Shown here: piece by piece, positions 19,342-27,887 of the stretch
How positions within the stretch are numbered: position 1 is the stretch's first letter
Layout of the letters: each line of letters begins with the position of its first letter
Source: Pseudonocardia thermophila
GTDB taxonomy: Bacteria > Actinomycetota > Actinomycetes > Mycobacteriales > Pseudonocardiaceae
Direction: 5' to 3'
DNA: 64,000 bases
NCBI RefSeq assembly: GCF_900142365.1
Contig: NZ_FRAP01000006.1
Span: forward strand, 62,001-126,000
Position numbers and translations under genes: made by a program
The notes under the pieces: model-generated
Databases searched by the model: none
What the model was told of the DNA's origin: nothing
What the model saw: only the letters and a program-made list of their open reading frames with translations

Positions 19342-21312
19342 CTAGTCCTCCGACGTGCCCTCCTTGAGGCCCTTCGCGATGAGGTCCATGACCGTCGAGT
19401 CGGCGAGCGTGGTGACGTCACCGATCTCGCGGTTCTCCGCCACGTCGCGCAGCAGCCGCCGCATGATCTTGCCGGAGCGGGTCTTCGGCAGCTCCTCGAC
19501 GACCATGATCTGGCGCGGCTTGGCGATCGGGCCGATCTCCTTCGCGACGTGGTCGCGCAGCTCCTTGATCATCTCGGTGCCGGAGGCCTCGTCCCGGGCC
19601 ACGTTGCCGCGCAGGATCACGAACGCGACGATGCCCTGCCCGGTGGTCGGGTCGGACGCGCCGACCACGGCCGCCTCGGCCACCGCCGGGTGGCTGACCA
19701 GCGCCGACTCCACCTCTGTGGTCGAGATGCGGTGGCCGGAGACGTTCATGACGTCGTCGACCCGGCCGAGCAGCCAGATCGCGCCGTCCTCGTCGTACTT
19801 CGCCCCGTCGCCCGCGAAGTAGTAGCCCTGCTCGGCGAACCGCGACCAGTAGGTCTCGCGGTAGCGCTGCTCGTCGCCCCAGATGCCGCGCAGCATCGAC
19901 GGCCACGGCTTGTCCAGCACGAGGTAACCGCCGTTGCCCTTGCCGACCGGCTTGCCGTCGTCGTTGACCACCTCGGCGCTGATGCCCGGCAGCGGCCGCA
20001 TCGCCGAACCCGGCTTCGCCACCGTCACACCCGGCAGCGGCGAGATCATGATCGCGCCGGTCTCGGTCTGCCACCACGTGTCGACGATCGGGCAGTTGTT
20101 GCGGCCGACGTGCTCGCGGTACCACATCCACGCCTCGGGGTTGATCGGCTCGCCCACCGAACCGAGCACCCGCAGCGACGACAGGTCGTACTTCGCCGGG
20201 ATGTCCGAGCCCCACTTCATGAACGTGCGGATCAGCGTCGGCGCCGTGTAGTAGATCGTCACCCCGTACTTCTGGACGATCTCCCAGTGCCGGCCCTCGT
20301 GCGGCGTGTTCGGGGTGCCCTCGTACATCACGGAGGTCGCCCGGTTGGCCAGCGGCCCGTACACGATGTAGCTGTGCCCGGTGACCCACCCGATGTCGGC
20401 GGTGCACCAGTAGACGCTCTCCCCCGGCTTGTGGTCGAACACCACGTGGTGGGTGTAGGCGGCCTGCGTCAGGTAGCCGCCCGAGGTGTGCAGGATGCCC
20501 TTCGGCTTCCCCGTCGTGCCCGACGTGTAGAGGATGAACAGCGGGTGCTCGGAGTCGAACGCCTCCGGCGTGTGCTCATCGCTCTGCTTGTCGACCAGGT
20601 CGTGCCACCAGATGTCGCGGCCCTCGGTCCACGGCACGTCCGCCTCGGTGCGCTTGACCACCAGGACGTGCTCGATCGTGGTCCCCTCGACCGCCTGGTC
20701 GGCGTTCTCCTTCATCGGCGCCGGCTTGCCGCGGCGGAACTGCCCGTCCGAGGTGATGAGCAGCTTGCACTCGGCGTCCTCGATGCGGGCCTTCAGCGCG
20801 CTCGCCGAGAACCCGCCGAACACCACGCTGTGCATCGCGCCGAGCCGCGCGCACGCCAGCATGGAGAACACCGCCTCGGGGATCATCGGCAGCTGGATCG
20901 CCACCCGGTCCCCGGCCTTCACCCCCAGCGACGCCAGCGCGTTCGCCGTCTTGCACACCTCACGCTTGAGGTCGGCGTAGGTGATCGTGCGGGTGTCCCC
21001 CGGCTCGCCCTCCCAGTGGAACGCGACCTGATCGCCGTAGCCCGCCTCGACGTGCCGGTCGACGCAGTTGTAGGCGACGTTCAACTTGCCGCCGACGAAC
21101 CACTTCGCGAACGGCGGCTGCCAGTCCAGCACCTTCTCCCACTTCTGGTTCCAGTGCAGCCGCTCGGCTTGCTCGGCCCAGAACGCCTCGCGGTCCGCCT
21201 CGGCGCGCGCGTACCACTCCTCGGTGGCGTTGGCCTGTGCCGCGAACTCCGCGCTCGGGGGGAAACTGCGCGTCTCGGTCGACAGATTGCTCAGCGTGGG
21301 TTCGTCGGCCAT
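19342..21312 (-). CDS. acs: Acetyl-CoA synthetase
   Basis: AMP-forming acetate-CoA ligase of 656 residues, the full family length. Core motifs: ILYTSGTTGKPKGILHTSG (AMP loop), VDTWWQTETGAIM, and the C-terminal PKTRSGKIMRR, whose lysine is the acetylation-controlled catalytic residue. It converts acetate to acetyl-CoA in the cytosol. It is divergent from the Fic-like gene at 21498. An acs gene at this place fits the mycobacterial acs-to-topA order. Confidence 0.97.
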   Translation of the reverse strand: MADEPTLSNLSTETRSFPPSAEFAAQANATEEWYARAEADREAFWAEQAERLHWNQKWEKVLDWQPPFAKWFVGGKLNVAYNCVDRHVEAGYGDQVAFHWEGEPGDTRTITYADLKREVCKTANALASLGVKAGDRVAIQLPMIPEAVFSMLACARLGAMHSVVFGGFSASALKARIEDAECKLLITSDGQFRRGKPAPMKENADQAVEGTTIEHVLVVKRTEADVPWTEGRDIWWHDLVDKQSDEHTPEAFDSEHPLFILYTSGTTGKPKGILHTSGGYLTQAAYTHHVVFDHKPGESVYWCTADIGWVTGHSYIVYGPLANRATSVMYEGTPNTPHEGRHWEIVQKYGVTIYYTAPTLIRTFMKWGSDIPAKYDLSSLRVLGSVGEPINPEAWMWYREHVGRNNCPIVDTWWQTETGAIMISPLPGVTVAKPGSAMRPLPGISAEVVNDDGKPVGKGNGGYLVLDKPWPSMLRGIWGDEQRYRETYWSRFAEQGYYFAGDGAKYDEDGAIWLLGRVDDVMNVSGHRISTTEVESALVSHPAVAEAAVVGASDPTTGQGIVAFVILRGNVARDEASGTEMIKELRDHVAKEIGPIAKPRQIMVVEELPKTRSGKIMRRLLRDVAENREIGDVTTLADSTVMDLIAKGLKEGTSED

Positions 21313-21497
21313 CTACCGTGCACTCCTTCGGGACACCACTGCTCTACCTCGGCCGGACAACCGCAGATCGGGGCGGTTCCCGGCACGGAATACGTCGGGG
21401 CCCAACGCTAGTCAACGAAGTGACGATGCGCACCCGCCGGTCCGGCCAGGTCGGGCCGGGTCGGACCGCCGGGTCGGCAGCCTGACACGATGCGGGC

Positions 21498-22253
21498 ATG
21501 GCCCCGCCGACGACGTCCGATCCGCTGGTCCCGCTGCTCGATCTGCCGGGGGTGCGCGACGCGGTCGCCGAGGTCCGCAGCGGCCTGGCCGAGCTGCACA
21601 ACCACCCGGTCAACCGGCGGGGCTGGGCAGCCACGGCGGCCGAGGCGCAGATCCGGGCGGCCCGCGCGTCGGCCGCGCTCGACGGCGCCCGGCTCGACAC
21701 CCCCGTCGACGACCCGATCACCGATCCGGTCCTGGCGGGGGCGGTGCGCGCCGCGGAGGAGATCGGCAAGCTGCTCGGCACGTGGCACAGCGCCCCGCTG
21801 CAGGCGCTGGCCCGGCTGCACCTGGTGGCCGCGGCCGATCTCGTCCCGGACGAGCGGCGCACCGGTGAGCTCGGGCGGCCGAACGCCTCGGCGGAGGTGT
21901 CTGCACGGCTGGCGCTGCTGGCCGATCTCGTCGCAGGCGGTACCCGCGTCCCGGCCCCGGTGCTCGTCGCCGTTGTTCACGGAGAGTTACTAACTCTGGA
22001 GCCGTTCCCGTCCGCCAACGGAGTGGTGGCGCGGGCCGCCGCCCGGCTCACCGCCATCGTCACGGGGCTGGACCAGAAGGGGCTGGCCGTGCCGGAGGTG
22101 GGGCACCTGCGCAACCGATCGGCTTATCGGGAAGCGGCCGCCGGGTTCGCGTCGGGCACGCCCGAGGGTCTCACGAAGTGGATCTTGCACTGCTGCGCGC
22201 AGTGGGGGACGGGGATCCGCGAGGGGCACTCGATCGCGGACGCACGCGCTTGA
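21498..22253 (+). CDS. Degenerate Fic-fold protein
   Basis: A 251-residue protein conserved in actinobacteria beside the septum-site/Tad genes (compare Rv3662c in M. tuberculosis). Several features point to a Fic fold: VAVVHGELLTLEPFPSANG (about 157-175) aligns with the Fic core hxxFxxIHPFxDGNGR, and SAALDG (58-63) resembles the (S/T)xxxE(G/N) inhibitory helix of N-terminally autoinhibited Fic proteins. The catalytic His is Glu168, the Asp/Glu is Ser172 and the first Arg is Val176, so AMP transfer is improbable. Alternative: an unrelated conserved protein with chance similarity. Confidence 0.72.
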   Translation: MAPPTTSDPLVPLLDLPGVRDAVAEVRSGLAELHNHPVNRRGWAATAAEAQIRAARASAALDGARLDTPVDDPITDPVLAGAVRAAEEIGKLLGTWHSAPLQALARLHLVAAADLVPDERRTGELGRPNASAEVSARLALLADLVAGGTRVPAPVLVAVVHGELLTLEPFPSANGVVARAAARLTAIVTGLDQKGLAVPEVGHLRNRSAYREAAAGFASGTPEGLTKWILHCCAQWGTGIREGHSIADARA

Positions 22254-22598
22254 GGCGGAGAGGACTCTGCGCACGTGAAAGCGGGCGGCGCCCCGTGTGG
22301 AGCACCGCCCGCCGACGTGAAGACCAGGGTCCAGGCGTGCACTACGTGTCGTGCTCACGGCCTCGGCGCCCGGTGGACCGGTTACGCAGGCCCACGACGA
22401 CATGCCTCCCGCGGCGTGCTGTGCGTGGAGTGCCCGGCCTTCACGTACGGAGTTCGGACCGAGGGGGACGGGTGCTTCTCTGCCGCACCGTCCCTGGTCG
22501 TTCCGAAGTCCGTGCTGCCTTTGTAGTCCGTGACCGGAGTAACAGCAAGGGGCCGGTCGAGGTGCACCGGTTCAGGCACGCAGCGTAATCACGAGAGG
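22254..22598. other. 345-base intergenic region
   Basis: Lies between the convergent Fic-like and HAD genes. Apart from the terminator hairpin at 22281-22312, nothing is recognisable. A cysteine-containing open frame (22275-22526) lacks a ribosome site and a recognisable family, so I do not call it a gene. Confidence 0.5.
22281..22312 (+). terminator. GC-rich hairpin after the Fic-like gene
   Basis: Inverted repeat GCGGGCGGCG / CACCGCCCGC (10 pairs, one G-T) with a 12-base loop, 28 bases after the stop of the Fic-like gene. No T-tract. Likely terminates the plus-strand transcript. Confidence 0.6.
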
Positions 22599-23450
22599 TC
22601 AGGCGGATCGCGCGAACGAGGGACGGCGGCGGCCCAGCACGAGCGCTCCGCCAAGCGCGATCGCCGCACCGACGCCGATCGCGAGCACCGTCGCCGGGCC
22701 GCGCGAGCGCAGCTTCGACCGCAGCGGAACGGGCGCCACGAACTGGCGCACCGGCCACCCGCGTTCGACGGCGACGCGGCGCAGCCCGCGGTCGGGGTTC
22801 ACCACGACCGGGTGCCCGACCGCCTCGAGCAGAGGCAGGTCGGTGATCGAGTCGGTGTAGGCGAAGCAGTCCTCGAGCCGGTACCCGCGCTCGCGGGCGA
22901 TCGCCGCCGCGGCCGCGGCCTTCTCCTCGCCGTAGCAGTAATAGGCGATCTCGCCGGTGTAGCGGCCGTCCTCGACCGCCATCTCGGTCGCCACGTACCG
23001 ATCCGCGCCGACCATCGCCGAGATCGGCCCGACGACCTCCGATCCCGACGCGGACACCACCACGACCTCGTCGCCCGCCGCGCGGTGCAGCGCGATCAGC
23101 TCCGCGGCCTCCGCGTACACCATCGGCCGGACGACCTCGTGCAGCGTCTCCGACACGATCGCGTTGACCTGCGCCACATCCCAGCCCGTGCACAATGCGG
23201 TGAGCCGGCGGCGCAGCTCGTCCATCGTGTCCGCGTCGGCGCCCGAGAGGAGCAGCAGCAGCTGCGCGTAGGCGCTGCGCAGCGCCGAACGGCGCGTGAT
23301 CAGGCCCTGTTGCAGGAAAGGCCTGCTGAAGGCCAGCGCACTCGACCCGGCGATGATCGTCTTGTCGAGGTCGAAGAACGCGGCCGCACCCGAGCGGCCG
23401 GGCACCTCGTCGGGCGGCGGACTCACGGTCGGTGAGCTTGCCAGAACCAC
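22599..23450 (-). CDS. HAD-IB family phosphatase with C-terminal membrane helix
   Basis: SerB-like HAD phosphatase of about 283 residues. Motifs in order: AAFFDLDKTIIAGSS (nucleophile Asp), VVVVSASGSEVVGP (motif II Ser), and AYTDSITDLPLL (motif III/IV Asp residues). VGHPVVVNPDRGLRR is typical of the actinobacterial septum-locus HAD (Rv3661 group). A hydrophobic segment (TVLAIGVGAAIALGGALVLG) followed by basic residues suggests a C-terminal membrane anchor. The start is uncertain (GTG 23450 or 23426; frame open to 23510). It is divergent from ssd and may act on the same cell-envelope process; the substrate is unknown. Confidence 0.85.
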   Translation of the reverse strand: MVLASSPTVSPPPDEVPGRSGAAAFFDLDKTIIAGSSALAFSRPFLQQGLITRRSALRSAYAQLLLLLSGADADTMDELRRRLTALCTGWDVAQVNAIVSETLHEVVRPMVYAEAAELIALHRAAGDEVVVVSASGSEVVGPISAMVGADRYVATEMAVEDGRYTGEIAYYCYGEEKAAAAAAIARERGYRLEDCFAYTDSITDLPLLEAVGHPVVVNPDRGLRRVAVERGWPVRQFVAPVPLRSKLRSRGPATVLAIGVGAAIALGGALVLGRRRPSFARSA

Positions 23451-23505
23451 CGCGCTGGTCGGACGCCGCGCCAACTGGTCCGTCCGGACGTGGGCGATGT
23501 GCCCG

Positions 23506-23524
23506 CACAACAGCTACAGTTGTG
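23506..23524. promoter_or_regulatory. Palindrome over a candidate promoter upstream of ssd
   Basis: CACAAC-AGCTACA-GTTGTG, a 6-bp inverted repeat with a 7-base spacer. It contains TACAGT (23515-23520), a plausible plus-strand -10 box. It lies between the divergent HAD phosphatase and ssd genes and could be an operator. The -35 region is weak. Confidence 0.4.
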
Positions 23525-23580
23525 GGGTCCGGTACCAACCGGGCACGTGGTTCAGTTCGACCCCCCGGAGCTGAACCGCC

Positions 23581-23616
23581 GACGGCCCCCGCCAATCCCC
23601 CCTGGCGGGGGTCGTC
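23581..23616 (+). promoter_or_regulatory. Strong leader hairpin upstream of ssd
   Basis: A 13-base stem (GACGGCCCCCGCC / GGCGGGGGTCGTC, one G-U pair) with a 10-base loop, about 260 bases before the ssd start. A smaller inverted repeat GGTTCAG / CTGAACC sits just upstream (23549-23577). Both lie in the 423-base gap between the HAD and ssd genes. They may fold in the ssd leader RNA or act as an attenuator; no known riboswitch is recognised. Confidence 0.45.
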
Positions 23617-23873
23617 CCGTCTCCGCGGCCGGTCCCTCAGCTCGCGTGCACTGCCCAGGACCGTGCACTGCCTCGGACGACCACGAGCTGCCCGCCTCAT
23701 CCTGCCCCATCCCACCGACTCTTTCGGACCGTTCGGCCGCACGGCCGCCGAGTTGTCCCCATCCCCCTGCGGCCATCCACAGTTCTCGATCACCGCCCCC
23801 GCACTCGGCCCCCGCACCGCACGCTGGTCCCCGTCCCGCTCCACCGCGGAGCACCGGCACGAGGAGGCCAGAG

Positions 23874-25013
23874 ATGATCGCGGGCAACGGCACTGCACGA
23901 CCGGGCCGCACGGACGAGGCGGCCCGCCGCGGCCTGCTCGTGGCGAGCGACCCCGAGCTGCTCGACACCCTGTTCCGGCTCGCCGCGGCGGCCGGCTGCG
24001 AGGTCGTCCGCGCGGCCGATCCCGCCGAGGCGCGCCGCCACTGGCCCGATGCCGCGCTCGTGGTGCTCGACGCCGACGCGGCCCGCGCGTGCGCGGAGGC
24101 GGCGCTGCCGCGCCGGCCAGGGGTGGTCGTGGCCGTGTCCGGTGATCCACCGCCGGATGTCTGGCGACGCGCCGTCGCCGTCGGTGCCGAGCACGTCGTC
24201 TCGGTGCCCCAGGCGGAGCCGTGGCTCGTCGCAGCGCTCACCGAGGCCGCCGAGGGCACCCGCCGCTCCGGCGCGGTGATCGCGGTGATCGGTGGCCGCG
24301 GCGGGGCGGGGGCATCGGTGTTCGCCACCGCGCTGGCCGTCGCCGCCGTCGGCACCGGCGAGCAGGCGCTGCTGGTCGACTGCGACCCGCTCGGCGGCGG
24401 CATCGACGTCCTGCTCGGCGCCGAGCAGACCGAGGGGCTGCGCTGGTCCCGGATCGGCGTGAGCGGCGGGCGCATCCCGGCCACCGCCCTGCATGCGGCG
24501 CTGCCATCACCCCGGGTGGGCCGGCACGGGGAGGGGCGGCTCGCCGTCCTGTCCTGCGAACGCGCCGCGGGCGGACCGGCTCCGGAAGCCGTGGTGGCGG
24601 TGCTGGAAGCGGGGCGGCGCGCCGGGGAGACCGTCGTCTGCGACCTGCCCCGCTACCCCACCGAGGCGGCGCTGGCCGCGCTCGACGTCGCCGACGTGAC
24701 GCTCGTGGTCGTGCCCGCCGATCTGCGCTCGTGCGCGGCGGCAGCGCGGGTCGCGGAGGTGCTCGCCGGCCGGGGGATCCTCGCCGGTGCCGTGGTGCGC
24801 GGGCCGTCCCCGGGCGGCGTGGAGCCGGACGAGGTCGCGTCGGCGCTCGGCCTTCCACTGATCGCAGCGATGCGGCCGGAGCCGCGCCTGGCCCGCGCGG
24901 TCGAGTTCGGCCGGGTGCCGGGCGCCACCACGGGTCCCCTGCAGAAGGCGGCGCGGGCGGTCCTCGTCGAGGTGGCGACGATGCTCGCCGTCCGAGGCGG
25001 AGCGGCGGCATGA
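23874..25013 (+). CDS. ssd: Septum-site-determining protein Ssd (CpaE/TadZ-like)
   Basis: MinD/ParA-superfamily protein of 379 residues that heads the Tad operon. It has a receiver-like N-terminal region (about 18-125) and a P-loop domain (about 130-375). The deviant Walker A reads VIGGRGGAGASVFA, with Ala where the second lysine-type residue should be, as often in CpaE/Ssd. LLVDCDPLGGGID is the switch region. In mycobacteria Ssd inhibits septation; here the same link between division and pilus assembly is inferred from context. ATG 23874 has GAGGAGG 7 bases upstream. The stop overlaps the tadA start. Confidence 0.85.
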   Translation: MIAGNGTARPGRTDEAARRGLLVASDPELLDTLFRLAAAAGCEVVRAADPAEARRHWPDAALVVLDADAARACAEAALPRRPGVVVAVSGDPPPDVWRRAVAVGAEHVVSVPQAEPWLVAALTEAAEGTRRSGAVIAVIGGRGGAGASVFATALAVAAVGTGEQALLVDCDPLGGGIDVLLGAEQTEGLRWSRIGVSGGRIPATALHAALPSPRVGRHGEGRLAVLSCERAAGGPAPEAVVAVLEAGRRAGETVVCDLPRYPTEAALAALDVADVTLVVVPADLRSCAAAARVAEVLAGRGILAGAVVRGPSPGGVEPDEVASALGLPLIAAMRPEPRLARAVEFGRVPGATTGPLQKAARAVLVEVATMLAVRGGAAA

Positions 25014-26230
25014 ACACCCTCGCCGAACCCGGGCTCGTCGACCGGGTCCGCGCACGGCTGGCCGGCAGCGGTGACGCGGCGAGCCCGGCCGCGGTGGCGG
25101 CCGCCGTCCGTGCCGAGGCGGGCGGGATCGCCTCGGACGTCGACGTCCTGGCCGCGCTGCAGGTGCTGCGCCAGGAGTTCGTCGGCGCGGGGCCGCTCGA
25201 CGAGCTGCTGCGCGATCCCCGCACCACCGACGTCCTGGTCACCGGCCCCGACGCCGTGTGGGTCGACCGCGGATCGGGCCTGGAGCGCACCGACGTCCGC
25301 TTCCCGGACGACGCGGCCGTGCGCCGGCTCGCGCAGCGCCTCGCACTCGCCGCCGGACGCCGGCTCGACGACGCCAGCCCGTTCGTCGACGGCTGGCTCG
25401 CCGACGCCGGCGTCCGGCTGCACGCGGTGCTCGCGCCGGTCGCGGTCGACGGCACCTGCCTGTCGCTGCGCGTCCTGCGCCCGGCCGCCCACGACCTGAC
25501 CACGCTCCGGTCGCTGGGCACGCTCGACGCCACGAGCGAGGCGATCGTCCGCGCGGTGCTGGCCGCCCGGCTGGCGTTCGTGGTGTCGGGCGGCACCGGA
25601 TCCGGGAAGACGACCATCCTCGGTGCCCTCCTATCGGCTGTCGATCCGGCCGAGCGCCTGCTCGTCGTGGAGGACGCGGAGGAGCTGCGACCCCGGCATC
25701 CGCACGTCGTGCGCCTCGTCTCGCGGCCGGCCAACATCGAGGGCGCGGGCGGGGTATCGCTGCGCGATCTCGTGCGGCAGGCCCTGCGCATGCGGCCCGA
25801 TCGGCTCGTCGTCGGCGAGGTGCGGGGCGCCGAGGTGTGTGATCTGCTCGCCGCCCTGAACACGGGCCACGACGGCGGCGCCGGCACGGTCCACGCCAAC
25901 TCCGCGCGCGAGGTGCCGTCCCGGATGGAGGCCCTCGCGGCCACCGGTGGACTCGATCGCGCAGCGCTGCACAGCCAGCTCGCGGCCGCGGTGCAGGTGG
26001 TGCTGCACATGCGGCGGCTGCCCGGCGGGAAGCGGGTGCTGGACGTGGTCGGGGTGTTCGACCGGGCCGATCACCGCAGTACTGATCACCGCAGTACTGA
26101 TCACCGCAGTACCTATCAGCGCAGTGGCCTCGCCGTGGTCCGCCCGGTGTGGATCCGCGGGGTGGGCTGGGCGGAGGGCCGCACCGCGCTGGACGAGCTG
26201 CTGCGCGAGCGAGGGGTGGGCGCGCCGTGA
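25010..26230 (+). CDS. tadA: Tad secretion ATPase TadA (CpaF family)
   Basis: Cytoplasmic hexameric ATPase that powers Tad/Flp pilus assembly. Of 406 residues, the N-terminal domain carries TTDVLVTGPDAVWVDR, then Walker A SGGTGSGKTTILGAL, the Asp-box LLVVEDAEEL, Walker B DRLVVGEVRGAEV and the His-box GHDGGAGTVHAN. Its ATG overlaps the ssd stop (ATGA) and its stop overlaps the tadB start (GTGA). A 15-bp tandem repeat near the 3' end inserts repeated Asp-His-Arg-Ser-Thr units into the C-terminal domain, an unusual insertion for this family. Confidence 0.93.
   Translation: MNTLAEPGLVDRVRARLAGSGDAASPAAVAAAVRAEAGGIASDVDVLAALQVLRQEFVGAGPLDELLRDPRTTDVLVTGPDAVWVDRGSGLERTDVRFPDDAAVRRLAQRLALAAGRRLDDASPFVDGWLADAGVRLHAVLAPVAVDGTCLSLRVLRPAAHDLTTLRSLGTLDATSEAIVRAVLAARLAFVVSGGTGSGKTTILGALLSAVDPAERLLVVEDAEELRPRHPHVVRLVSRPANIEGAGGVSLRDLVRQALRMRPDRLVVGEVRGAEVCDLLAALNTGHDGGAGTVHANSAREVPSRMEALAATGGLDRAALHSQLAAAVQVVLHMRRLPGGKRVLDVVGVFDRADHRSTDHRSTDHRSTYQRSGLAVVRPVWIRGVGWAEGRTALDELLRERGVGAP
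26069..26128 (+). repeat. 15-bp minisatellite within tadA
   Basis: Unit GATCACCGCAGTACT: copies 1 and 2 identical (26069-26098), copy 3 with one change (26099-26113), copy 4 diverged (26114-26128). It encodes DHRST three times, then YQRSG. It is in frame, so copy loss or gain changes length by five residues. Confidence 0.92.
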
Positions 26231-27027
26231 TCGCCGTGGCTCTCCTCTGCCTGGCCGGGGCCGGGCTGCTCCTGCCCGCGGGTCCGGGCCGACTCGCGGC
26301 GGTCCTCCCCACCGAGCGCGCCCGCGGTCGGCCGCATCTGCGGCTCGCCCGTCTGACACCCGTGCTCGCCGGGACGCTCGCCGGGCTGGTCGCGGCGGGA
26401 CCGGGCGGGGCGATCGCCGGCACCGTCGTCGCGGCGGTCGTCCGCAGGCGGCGGGCCGCGGCCCGGGCCGACACCGCCGCTGCCGCGGTCACCGAGCAGC
26501 TGGCCGAGTCGATCGGACGCATCAGCGAGGAGCTGCGGGCCGGTGGTCATCCGGCCGCGGCGCTCGCCGGGGTCGCGGCCGACGGGCCGCTCGCCCGCGA
26601 CGTGCTCACCGCACCCGTCACCGCCGCCGCACTGGGCGACGACGTGGCCGGTGCACTGCGGCGCGGCGCCGAGGCCCACCCGGCGGTGGCCGACGACCTG
26701 CACCGCATGGCCGCCGCGTGGACGCTCGCCGAACGCCACGGGGTGCCGCTCGCCGAGCTGCTGGGGGGTGTGCGTGCGCAGATGCGGTGGCGGGTCCGGT
26801 TCGGCGCGTCGATGCGCGCCCAGCTCGCCGGCCCGAGGGCCACGGCGACCGTGCTGACCTGCCTTCCGGCGCTGGGCCTCGGTCTGGGACAGCTGCTCGG
26901 CGCAGATCCGCTCGCCGTCCTGCGCGGCGGGCTCGCCGGGCAGGCGCTCGTCGTGGTCGGCGTGGGACTGGCCGCGGCCGGTGCGCTGTGGAGCGACCGC
27001 ATCGTCGACGCGGCGGTGCCTCGATGA
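26227..27027 (+). CDS. tadB: Tad inner-membrane platform protein TadB
   Basis: Type II secretion F-domain protein of 266 residues that anchors the assembly machine in the membrane. An N-terminal helix (IAVALLCLAGAGLLLPAG) and a second hydrophobic stretch (about 45-70) precede the cytoplasmic helical T2SSF domain, with EELRAGGHPAAALAG and WTLAERHGVPLAELLGGV. Two further helices follow near the C-terminus. GTG 26227 overlaps the tadA stop. The frame is open upstream but lies inside tadA. Confidence 0.88.
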   Translation: MIAVALLCLAGAGLLLPAGPGRLAAVLPTERARGRPHLRLARLTPVLAGTLAGLVAAGPGGAIAGTVVAAVVRRRRAAARADTAAAAVTEQLAESIGRISEELRAGGHPAAALAGVAADGPLARDVLTAPVTAAALGDDVAGALRRGAEAHPAVADDLHRMAAAWTLAERHGVPLAELLGGVRAQMRWRVRFGASMRAQLAGPRATATVLTCLPALGLGLGQLLGADPLAVLRGGLAGQALVVVGVGLAAAGALWSDRIVDAAVPR

Positions 27028-27064
27028 CCCGCCAGATGCGCGGGCCGGGCGTGCGGAACCAGTC

Positions 27065-27793
27065 GTGAGCCCGGACGTCGTGCGTGCCTGCGGGCTGGTG
27101 GTGCTGGCGGTCGCGGTGCTGGTCGTCGGGCCACCACCGGGCGGGCGCCGGCTCGCCGACCTCGCCGCACCCGCCACCGGCCCGGCAGCGCCCGATCCGC
27201 CGATCCGGCCGGCGTGGATCGCGATCGCCGGGCTGGCCGGTGCGGCGGTGGGCTGGGTGGCCGCCGGCGCCGCTGCCGCGGCCGTGGTCGGGACGGCAGC
27301 AGTGACCGCCGCGGTCGGCGTCGTCCGGCGGGCGAGCCGGGAGCCCGCCGACAGCGAGATCGATCTGTCCGGCTGCTGGGAACTGCTGGCGGTCTGCCTG
27401 CGCGCCGGGATGCCGGTGGCCGCGGCGGTCACCGCCGCCGCGGAATCGCTCGACGGGCCGGCCGGGGCCAGGCTGCGCCGGGTGGCGGGGTTGCTCGCCC
27501 TCGGTGCCGATCCGTCCAACGCCTGGCAGACGGTCGCCGCGGTGCCGTCGCTGGCGGTGTTCGCCAGAGCCGCGGCCCGGTCGGCCGGCACCGGCGCCGG
27601 GCTGGCGGAGGTCGCGGCCGCGGAGGCCGCCCGGTTGCGGGCCGCGGTCGCTGACACCGCTGCGGGCCGCGCACAGCGCGCCGGTGTGTTGATCACGGGC
27701 CCGCTGGGCCTGTGCTTCCTGCCGGCGTTCCTGGTCCTGGGCATCGGCCCGGTGGTGATCGGCCTCGCCGGCGCCGTGCTCACCCAGTGGTGA
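27065..27793 (+). CDS. tadC: Tad inner-membrane platform protein TadC
   Basis: Second T2SSF-domain platform protein, 242 residues. The central region (ISLSGCWELLAVCLRAGMPV-like, seen from SGCWELLAVCLRAGMPVAAA) and AVFARAAARSAGTGAGLAEV match the TadC group. Hydrophobic helices lie near residues 5-22, 45-80 and 205-240. I chose GTG 27065, 37 bases after tadB. The pilin gene follows after a duplicated 32-bp element. Confidence 0.85.
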   Translation: MSPDVVRACGLVVLAVAVLVVGPPPGGRRLADLAAPATGPAAPDPPIRPAWIAIAGLAGAAVGWVAAGAAAAAVVGTAAVTAAVGVVRRASREPADSEIDLSGCWELLAVCLRAGMPVAAAVTAAAESLDGPAGARLRRVAGLLALGADPSNAWQTVAAVPSLAVFARAAARSAGTGAGLAEVAAAEAARLRAAVADTAAGRAQRAGVLITGPLGLCFLPAFLVLGIGPVVIGLAGAVLTQW

Positions 27794-27814
27794 CACGCGT
27801 GACGGGTGGCTTCG

Positions 27815-27877
27815 CCCGTCCGTCGCAAGCCCGTACTTCGGAAAGCCCCGTCCTTCGCAAGCCCGTACTTCGGAAAG
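27815..27877 (+). repeat. Two tandem 32-bp direct repeats before the pilin gene
   Basis: Two copies (27815-27845 and 27847-27877) of a 31-base sequence with one mismatch, separated by one base. Each contains TCGCAAGCCCGTACTTCGG. They fill the tadC-pilin gap and end right at the pilin ribosome site (AGAGGAGG). Possible roles are a regulatory or RNA-processing element that raises pilin expression. Confidence 0.85.
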
Positions 27878-27887
27878 AGGAGGAATC

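Noticed and set aside
22275..22526. 83-codon frame with five cysteines between the Fic-like and HAD genes
   Set aside because: No ribosome site, and it covers the terminator hairpin; no family match I can name.
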